64,000 bases of DNA, taken from NCBI RefSeq assembly GCF_013282665.1, contig NZ_CP054041.1, forward strand, positions 496,001-560,000, written 5' to 3'. This document shows, piece by piece, positions 40,664-48,300 of this stretch. How positions within the stretch are numbered: the stretch's first letter is position 1; the number at the start of each line of letters is the position of its first letter. A program made the position numbers and the translations under genes. The notes below the pieces were generated by a model. It was not told where the DNA came from. It saw only the letters and a list, made by a program, of their open reading frames with translations, and made no database searches. The stretch is from Listeria monocytogenes (GTDB lineage Bacteria; Bacillota; Bacilli; Lactobacillales; Listeriaceae).

Positions 40664-42031
40664 TTAATGAAGTGTTTTTAGTTTTCGATATAAAACAGAG
40701 CGGTGAATTCCAAGCACACTAGCCGCTTTTGTCACGTTTCCATCACTTTCTTCGAGCACTCGCAATATAAAGTGTTTTTCTACGTCTTGTAAATAATCTT
40801 TTAAATAAAGCGATTCTTTTTTCGTTTGCTCTTTAAAATGTAAGTCTAGTGCAAAATCATCTGGTTCCGTCACTACCACTTCTTTATTTCCAGACATAAC
40901 CACTAAGCGTTCAATCTGGTTTCTAAGTTCACGTACATTTCCTGGCCAGTTATGAGAAAGTAATTCTTTTGTTTTATCGCCGCTTAACTGAAAATCTTTT
41001 TGGTACTTTTGATTGAATTTTTGAATGAACTGACGTGCAAGACCAATAATATCTTGCGGACGCTCTCTGAGTGCTGGAATATGAACTGGCACTACATTAA
41101 TACGATAATATAAATCACGTCTAAACGTTCCTTTTTCAACCATTTCACCAAGGTTTCGATTTGTCGCTGAAATAAGTCTAAAGCGGCGTTTCGTCTCGGT
41201 TGTTGAGCCCAGTCTTCTTACTTCTCCAGTTTCAAGCACTCGCAGCATTTTTGCTTGAAGCTCTAATGGCATTTCAGAAATTTCATCTAAAAATAATGTA
41301 CCACCATCAGCTAGTTCAAGCATACCGGGTTTTTCAATATCCGCACCGGTAAATGAGCCTTTTTCATGTCCGAAAAGCTCAGATTCAAATAATGCTTTTG
41401 GAATTGCCGCACAGTTAATCGAAATAAAGGGCCCAGCAGCTTGTTCACTTTTTTCATGAATATAGCGCGACAAGACTTCTTTACCTGTACCAGACTCTCC
41501 GTATAATAAAACTTTACTGTCAAACGGAGCGATCTGGTTGCACACTCGAACTATCTGTTTCATCGCGACACTTTCTGCTACTATCACGGTGCCATCATTT
41601 TCTTTATAATCTTCAAGAAGAAGTGACTCTTTATTGCCTGAAATTGCCTCGCCTCGCCACGTTTTGAAACTATCTGGTTGCGTTTCATCTGACATCGTAA
41701 CAACTAAATGCACGGTACCATCTGGATAGAGAATTGGCGTAGAAGTCGAGCGAATACTAAAACCTTTTTTCGTATTGATAACTTTTGTTTTCTTTTGTTT
41801 GGTTCGGATTGCTTCCAGCGTGACAGAATCGTTGTATACTCCGTCTTCCACTAAGTCTCTTACATTACAACGAAGTAATTCTTCAAGCGACATTCCGACC
41901 GTAAGCGCAGTGAATTTATTAGAAATTAAAATATTACCGTCTGCATCTGTGACAAACAGTGTCGTTGGCATGTCTTTATTTAATTCACCAAATGACTGTA
42001 CTCCCAGCAAGTTATCCATTAAGTCAAACAT
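40664..42031 (-). CDS. Sigma-54-dependent activator with PAS domain
   Basis: 455 residues. N-terminal PAS sensor (about 15-115: TTLFVTDADGNILISN), AAA+ domain with Walker A GESGTGKE (178-185), sigma-54 contact loop GSFTGA (225-230) instead of the usual GAFTGA, Walker B GGTLFLDE (243-250), and a C-terminal Fis-type HTH (about 430-455, VTKAASVLGIHRSVLYRKL). No receiver domain, so the PAS domain probably senses a small molecule or redox state. Presumed activator of the adjacent CoA-transferase operon through its two upstream sites. Confidence 0.9.
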   Translation of the reverse strand: MFDLMDNLLGVQSFGELNKDMPTTLFVTDADGNILISNKFTALTVGMSLEELLRCNVRDLVEDGVYNDSVTLEAIRTKQKKTKVINTKKGFSIRSTSTPILYPDGTVHLVVTMSDETQPDSFKTWRGEAISGNKESLLLEDYKENDGTVIVAESVAMKQIVRVCNQIAPFDSKVLLYGESGTGKEVLSRYIHEKSEQAAGPFISINCAAIPKALFESELFGHEKGSFTGADIEKPGMLELADGGTLFLDEISEMPLELQAKMLRVLETGEVRRLGSTTETKRRFRLISATNRNLGEMVEKGTFRRDLYYRINVVPVHIPALRERPQDIIGLARQFIQKFNQKYQKDFQLSGDKTKELLSHNWPGNVRELRNQIERLVVMSGNKEVVVTEPDDFALDLHFKEQTKKESLYLKDYLQDVEKHFILRVLEESDGNVTKAASVLGIHRSVLYRKLKTLH

Positions 42032-42135
42032 TAAAGCTCATCCTTTTGGACTAGTTTCCTAGTTATTTGCTCATCATTACACAATCTATTATAACATAAT
42101 CCATCTACTAGAAGTACTCGTTTTTTTGCGACAAG

Positions 42136-43209
42136 CTAATTTCCATCTGCAATACAAACTCGATTTCGTCCTGTTAATTTTGCTTTATACAGTGCTTCAT
42201 CGGCAGATTTAAACAAACCTTCACTTGTATTAGCACCATCTTTACTACTGCTCACCCCAACAGAAATCGTTATTTTCACTATTTGCCCGCCAGGAATAAC
42301 AAAATCCTGTTCTTCTGTTTCTTTTCGTACTTGCTCAGCAACCTTATTACCTTCTTCTATTGAGCAATCTAATAAGACGATGGAAAACTCTTCTCCACCG
42401 TTTCTAAACGCTTCTGAGCCGTCTGTCGTACTTGCTTTTAAAATGACTGCTAATTGTTTTAAAATCGCGTCACCTGCATCATGGCCATATGTATCATTAA
42501 TATTTTTAAAATAATCAATATCGATTAACATTAGCGTAACTTGTCTACTTCCAGCATCCATCACATGATTAATTTTCTCGTCAAATTGCCTTACATTCGA
42601 TAATTTGGTCAAATAATCTAGCGTAGAGTCTTGCTCATATTTTTGAAAAAGTTGCTTTGATTTAATCATATTGCTCATTAATCCCGCAGAAACAGCACCA
42701 ATAACAAGTGCAATCAGCACGAAAATAGTCATATTTATCCAGAAATGAGCCTCTCTAGCTAAAATCAAATGCAGATTAATAACAACAAAACTACACGCAA
42801 TAATATTCAAAATAAAAACGCCCCAAATTTTGAATTTCTCTAAGCGTTTTCCAAAAAGGGCTGTTATTGTGCCAATTAACATCATCACAATCGCCGCCAT
42901 CATAGCCGCGGAATTCACGGATAGTAGAAAGCGCGATGCCGAAATAATAATAGCTGATACAATTGCGGGAATCGGTCCACCGTAAAAGCCCACCATTATT
43001 ATTGGAATATGACGTAAATCCACAATTACATTATTCGAAATTGGAATTCCGAAAACCATCAACGCGAAACCGAGAAGTCCAGCCCAAATTCCGATCACCA
43101 TTTTTCTATTTGTTGCTAATTCTTTTGTAATTGGTTCTTTATAAACTAAGGAAATAATATAAAATCCTGCGAGTAATATCGCTGCATTACTTACCAACTG
43201 TTCAATCAA
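42136..43209 (-). CDS. Membrane-bound diguanylate cyclase (5TMR-LYT + GGDEF)
   Basis: 357 residues from a TTG at 43209, chosen because AAAGGCGG is about 9 nt upstream; a GTG three codons earlier is the alternative but overlaps the SD. N-terminal 5TMR-LYT sensor with about six helices (1-185), then a GGDEF domain with active signature GGEEF (about 271-275) and NDTYGHDAGDAIL before it. No RxxD inhibitory site precedes the signature. Makes c-di-GMP; I recall the Listeria protein as one of three active cyclases (Lmo2174). Confidence 0.88.
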   Translation of the reverse strand: MIEQLVSNAAILLAGFYIISLVYKEPITKELATNRKMVIGIWAGLLGFALMVFGIPISNNVIVDLRHIPIIMVGFYGGPIPAIVSAIIISASRFLLSVNSAAMMAAIVMMLIGTITALFGKRLEKFKIWGVFILNIIACSFVVINLHLILAREAHFWINMTIFVLIALVIGAVSAGLMSNMIKSKQLFQKYEQDSTLDYLTKLSNVRQFDEKINHVMDAGSRQVTLMLIDIDYFKNINDTYGHDAGDAILKQLAVILKASTTDGSEAFRNGGEEFSIVLLDCSIEEGNKVAEQVRKETEEQDFVIPGGQIVKITISVGVSSSKDGANTSEGLFKSADEALYKAKLTGRNRVCIADGN

Positions 43210-43317
43210 AAAGACCACCCGCCTTTCACTTTGGTACTCAATACCCCATTATGCTCATAACTATTCATACAAGTTTGCGTAATAGGCAGAAATGGCTATT
43301 TCGTTTTCATGAAAAAA

Positions 43318-43347
43318 GCCGCAAAAGAAAATAATTCCTTTTGCGGC
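43318..43347. terminator. Terminator of the SDR gene
   Basis: GCCGCAAAAG/CTTTTGCGGC, 10-bp stem with a 10-nt loop, immediately after the SDR stop and preceded by an A-run that gives T on the minus strand. Confidence 0.83.
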
Positions 43348-43357
43348 CATTATTTGT

Positions 43358-44119
43358 TTAGTAAGCTGTCCAGCCAGCATCAGCAGTTATTACTGTTCCA
43401 TTCACAAAACTGGAGTCATCTGACGCTAAAAACAAGGCTACTTTAGCGATTTCTGAAGCATCACCAGCACGTGGATTGGTACCCATACCAATCATCGCGC
43501 GCTCTTGACCAAATTCGTCTGGTGCATAAATAGTTGTACCGATATTTGTATTTACTGCTCCTGGTGCGATTGCATTACAACGAATGTTTTTGTTCGCATA
43601 TTGGAATCCAACATTTTTCGTAAAGCCCACGACCGCATGTTTAGATGCTGTATATGCCGCCCCTGCTCTTGAGCCAAAAAGACCGCCTGCCGAAGCAATG
43701 TTTACAATAACCCCTTGACCTTTTTCTTCAAAAATGTGTAATGCTTTTCGTGTCGCACGCATCACACCAGTTGTATTAATCGCAAAAACCTTATCCCAAA
43801 GTTCATCTGTTAATTCACCAGCTGGGACAAAATTATCCATAATTCCTGCATTGTTGACTAAAATGTCTAACGTTCCAAATGCCTTAACAGCTTGGTTAAT
43901 CATATTTTCAATATCTTCTTGCTTTGTTACATTAGCTACGACAGCAAGTCCTGTTCCGTCTTCTTTTTCGACCAGTTCGACTGTTTTTTGTGCCGCCTCT
44001 AAATTTAAATCTGCCACAACAACTTTCGCTCCTTCTTTAGCAAAAAGAATCGCAATTTGTTGCCCCATTCCAGAAGCCGCACCAGTTACCACTGCCACTT
44101 TTCCAGTTAATTTCCCCAT
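43358..44119 (-). CDS. Short-chain dehydrogenase/reductase
   Basis: 253 residues. Cofactor motif TGAASGMGQ (about 12-20), NNAGIMD (about 87-93), catalytic Ser in IVNIASAGG, YTASK with Tyr/Lys about 152-156, and a typical C-terminal FVNGTVITADAGWTAY. Classical SDR of the glucose/3-oxoacyl-ACP reductase type; substrate unknown. ATG at 44119 with GAAGGAGG 7 nt upstream; a further 42 upstream in-frame codons have no support. Divergent TetR gene probably controls it. Confidence 0.88.
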   Translation of the reverse strand: MGKLTGKVAVVTGAASGMGQQIAILFAKEGAKVVVADLNLEAAQKTVELVEKEDGTGLAVVANVTKQEDIENMINQAVKAFGTLDILVNNAGIMDNFVPAGELTDELWDKVFAINTTGVMRATRKALHIFEEKGQGVIVNIASAGGLFGSRAGAAYTASKHAVVGFTKNVGFQYANKNIRCNAIAPGAVNTNIGTTIYAPDEFGQERAMIGMGTNPRAGDASEIAKVALFLASDDSSFVNGTVITADAGWTAY

Positions 44120-44179
44120 TGATATTTCCTCCTTCATTTTTGATCCGCTAGAAAAAGAATTTATTCCCTTTCTACTTTC

Positions 44180-44208
44180 ATTATAATCCCGGTATAAAAC
44201 GCTTTCAA
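44180..44208 (-). promoter_or_regulatory. SDR gene promoter with cre-like overlap
   Basis: Minus strand: -35 TTGAAA (44208-44203), 17-bp spacer, -10 TATAAT (44185-44180). TTGAAAGCGTTTTAT over the -35 resembles a cre but lacks the final CA. Confidence 0.65.
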
Positions 44209-44228
44209 TATGTAAAGAAAGCCTGTTT

Positions 44229-44259
44229 TGTTGATTAAGCAACACTTTTGCGTTATATG
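44229..44259 (+). promoter_or_regulatory. TetR gene promoter and operator candidate
   Basis: -35 TTGATT (44231-44236), 17-bp spacer, -10 TATATG (44254-44259). The inverted repeat TGTTG-N6-CAACA (44229-44244) overlaps the -35 and is a likely autoregulatory TetR site. Confidence 0.5.
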
Positions 44260-44300
44260 TATAGTAATAAGAAAATTTCTCAAATGGGAGGTTCTAAATC

Positions 44301-44864
44301 ATGGATAGACGGGTTAAAAAAACAAAAAAAGCCTTCAATCAAGCTCTCTTCGCACTGCTTGACCAAAAAAATTTTCGCCAAATTACAATTACGGACATTG
44401 TCACAGAAGCAGATGTGAACCGCGGGACTTTTTATAAACACTATCATGATAAAGAAGAATTGTTAGATAGCATCATTGAAGAAATTCTGATGGATTTAAA
44501 AAGTGCATATCAAGATCCTTATTTACATACAAGTCATTTCTCTATTCAAACGCTTACACCATCAATGATAAAAATATTTGATCATGTGTATCATCATCAA
44601 GTCTTTTACCGCCAAGTAATAAAATCAACTATTCGTCCTAGTTTTCAAAATCAGGTATGTGACGTTATTCGAGAGCTTATATTAGATGATGTTGCGAATT
44701 TTCCTGATAACTCAGCGGCTGAACCACAATTACTAGCTACTTATCAAGCGCATGCGATTTTTGGAATGATAGTTTTTTGGGCAGAAAAAGATTTTTCACA
44801 CTCGCCTGCGTATATGTCCGAGCAATTACTCCATATTATTCACGCTAAAACGCAACAAGTGTAA
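44301..44864 (+). CDS. TetR-family regulator
   Basis: 187 residues. N-terminal TetR HTH: FRQITITDIVTEADVNRGTF-YKHY (about 21-45), then an all-helical ligand domain (about 60-185) of the TetR_C_7/33 kind found in Firmicutes (YHHQVFYRQVIKS). GGGAGG before the ATG. Divergent from the SDR gene with shared control region. Confidence 0.87.
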   Translation: MDRRVKKTKKAFNQALFALLDQKNFRQITITDIVTEADVNRGTFYKHYHDKEELLDSIIEEILMDLKSAYQDPYLHTSHFSIQTLTPSMIKIFDHVYHHQVFYRQVIKSTIRPSFQNQVCDVIRELILDDVANFPDNSAAEPQLLATYQAHAIFGMIVFWAEKDFSHSPAYMSEQLLHIIHAKTQQV

Positions 44865-44969
44865 TCCTTACATATTTGTTATGTTACTTTCTAGCTTTGT
44901 CACTTGCATCGAGGGCTTGACTTACTTTCCCTTGCTATAATAAAAACATCTTAGAAAGGTGTGTTGATT

Positions 44970-45320
44970 ATGAATGATCATCGAATTCTAAATGCTTTAA
45001 GTTATTTTAGCATTTTGTTTGCTCCAATTATCGTTCCAGTGTTAATTTGGATTTTTGCAAAATCAGAAGAAGTCTCTCACCATGCTAAAGTTGCTTTACT
45101 TACACATATTATTCCGACTATCATTGGTATCCTGTGTTTTTCCAGTGTTTTCGTTACAGCTATGACAAATAGCGGCTTTTTATCAAGTTTTACATTCTTC
45201 ATTACTGCTAGCTTATTCATTTTTACGCTTACCGCTTTAGTTGGTCTCTTTATCTTCAATATTGTACGTGGCATTCAAATGTTATGTGTCACAAAAGAAG
45301 ATGATGATGTTTGGATTTAA
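44970..45320 (+). CDS. DUF4870-type membrane protein
   Basis: 116 residues, three hydrophobic helices (about 8-28, 42-62, 68-98), with the family's FSILFAPIIVPVLIW and HHAKVALLTHIIP. Function unknown. ATG at 44970 follows AAAGG by 10 nt; GTG/TTG codons three and two codons earlier are alternatives. Ends in a strong terminator shared with the LPXTG gene. Confidence 0.7.
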   Translation: MNDHRILNALSYFSILFAPIIVPVLIWIFAKSEEVSHHAKVALLTHIIPTIIGILCFSSVFVTAMTNSGFLSSFTFFITASLFIFTLTALVGLFIFNIVRGIQMLCVTKEDDDVWI

Positions 45321-45322
45321 AT

Positions 45323-45367
45323 AAAAGAAACCCCGCTAAACTATATAGTTTTAGCGGGATTTCTTTT
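45323..45367. terminator. Bidirectional terminator
   Basis: Long imperfect stem of about 22 bp (AAAAGAAA-CCCGCTAAA.../...TTTAGCGGG-TTTCTTTT), between convergent genes; includes the stop codon of the surface-protein gene. Confidence 0.85.
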
Positions 45368-48300
45368 ATTTATTTACTCTTCTTAATACAAAAATCCCGA
45401 TTGCACTAATAAATAATCCTGAAACAACATTTTTAAATGGGGCTTTGTCTCCCGTTGATGGCAAACGTTTCGCTTTTTTCATGACTGTTGCGGGCTTTTC
45501 TATAGCTGCTATTGGACTTGTTGCGTTGATTGGTTTTGCTTGATTAAACATGATTGGGTCTTTTATTTTTTCATAAATAAAAGTTACTTTTTGTGTGCCT
45601 TCTGCAAATGTACCAACTTTATTGATTGGATTTCCCACTAGTTGATAACCAGCAAATTCTTTTGACTCCGTTTCGTATTTCTCACCAATATCACCTGTAT
45701 AATTTTCGGGATTTACTAAGTGATTTCCTTCCGTATCCGTATGCGCTACCTTCACTAAGCCCACTTTCAGCTTATTAGTTTTAGTAACGGGGACCGGAGA
45801 AATTTGATTAAATACGATAGTGAATTCAATCTTAGTCCTATCTAATTCGTAATTCATTGGAGCTTCTGTTTCGACAAAACAGTATTCGCCTGGTTCCAGA
45901 TTTGTTACTTTAAGCTCTCCGTTTATACCAGTTGTTAGACCGGTTTTTAGTATTTGTCCTTGTTTCGTTTGTAGCTCGAATTTAGCTCCTGCTAAGCCTT
46001 TATTTGTTTTAGCATCTACTTTTGTTAAAATAACATCGCCAGTTTTAGCACGATTTTCTTTCGTTACAGTTTTTGGTTTGACTTGATTAAACTCAATTGC
46101 AAACAGAATTGGCGTGTTGTCTAACTGATATCCTGTTGGCGCTTTTGTTTCCACTAACGAATACTCGCCCGGTGCCAAATCAGCAATTACCAGCTTACCA
46201 TCAGCATCCGTCACGAAATTTCCGCCTACTTTTGTACCAGTAGCATTTCGTAGTTCAAATTCTGCTCCAGCTAACTTTTCTTTGGAACTACCATCTACTT
46301 TTGTTAAAATGACGCTACCAGTTTTTGCAATATTTTCTTTTGAGATAGCTAATTTTTCCGTTTGATTGAATACTATGGTGAAACGCACTGGCGCTTTATC
46401 TAGTTGATAACCCGTTGGAGCTTTTGTTTCTACTAATTGATAGTTTCCTGGAGCCAGATTAACGATTTCGATTTCCCCGTCAGCATTGGTTACTAAATTC
46501 TCTTGTAATTTAGTTCCTGCCTCATTTTGCAATTCAAATTCTGCATCTGCAAGTGTTTGTTTGGTTAAGCTATCTTGCTTTGTTAAAATCACACTGCCAG
46601 TTTTTGCAGTATTTTCTTTTGTTAGGTTTAGTAATTCTGTTTGATTGAACTCAACCGTGAAAGTGACTGGTGTGGCATCTAATACATATCCCGTTGGTGC
46701 AGCAATTTCCGCCAATTGATAATCACCTGGTGCGAGATTAGTTAGCTCTAATTTACCAGTTGTATTTGTTATTAGGTTTTCTCTTAGTTTTGCACCGGTA
46801 CTATCCTGCAGTTCAAATTCTGCTCCTGCTAAACCTGCTTTTGTCACATTATCTTGCTTTGTTAGTACAACACTACCTGACTTTGCTTTATTCGTTTTTG
46901 TTACATTTACATTTTCAGATTGATTAAAAGTAATCGTAAAAGGAACTGGAGTTGTATCTAGTTCATATCCTGTCGGTGCGGATGTTTCGACGAATTGATA
47001 GTTTCCTGGAGCAAGATTTGTAATTTCTACTTGCCCTTCTGCATTTGTAACTAGGTTTTCTTGCAACTTAGCACCTGCAGTTGTTTGCAATTCGAATGTC
47101 GCACCTGAAAGCGTAGCATTTGTTTTGTCATCTTTTTTCGTTAAAATGACTCCTCCAGTTTTTGCAGTATTTTCTTTAGTAACAGATACTTTTTCTGCTT
47201 GGTTGAAAATAATTGTAAATGGAGTTGGAGTGGCATCAAGTTGATAACCGGTTGGCGCTTTTGTTTCAATAAGTCGATAATCTCCTGGCGCCAAATCTTT
47301 TATTTCTAATTTACCTGAAGCATCCGTTGCTAGTTTTTCTTTTAGAACTTTTCCTGCATCATCTTCAAGCTTAAACTCTGCTCCTTGTAATTGCTTGCTC
47401 GTCCCGCTCGCTTTTTTGTTTAACTCTACGGTACCAGTTTTTGCAGTATTTTCTTTTGTTACTGTTGCTGGTTCTGACTGATTAAATTCAATCGTAAATT
47501 CAAGAGGAGCTTCATCTAATTGATAACCCGTTGGCGCTTTTTTTTCTATAAATTGATAGTTTCCGGGTTCCAAATCTCCTACAGTTAGTTCCCCAGTAGC
47601 ATTTGTTTCTAAACCTTCTTTAATTTTAGTCCCATCATTTTTTTGTAATTCAAATTCTGCTCCTGCTAAAGCGGCTTTTGTGAAGTTGTCTACTTTAGTT
47701 AAGATCACGCTGCCCGTTTTTTGAGGATTTTCAACTGTATATTCACTAGTTAGTCCATCTGAAGTTACTGTTACTTCCTTCCCATTTTTTAGCTCTTCAC
47801 TAATTGTATAACCGGTTGGAGCTTCTGTTTCAACTAATTTATATTTCCCAGCTTGAATACTATCAAAAACAATTTTACCTTCCGAATCAGTTGTAGCTTC
47901 TTGTCCAGATTTTTTGCCATCTAGTGTATAAAGTTGGAACTTTGCTCCTTCTAATTTTTTGGTCGGATCTGCTTTATCTACTTTTGTAATTTCAATTGAC
48001 CCCATCGTATCAATACCACTTCCACTACCCATAGTAAAGTTTGGTGAAACCGTATTAGTTGCAGTCCTACTTTGCACTGAGAGGTTACCATAATCTTTGG
48101 CATCCACAGAAACTGTATTTTTAACTGGACCTGAGATCAAACTAATCGTATCGTAGGTAACCTCAATTGGAGAAGTTGCTGTATAATTTTTAAATTGAAC
48201 GGTAAAACCATTATCTGTAAAAGTAATATCATAATATTTAGAGTCAATTAATTCTCCTGTTTTTGTATCTATTACTTTAAAGCTATTTTTAACGATTTTT

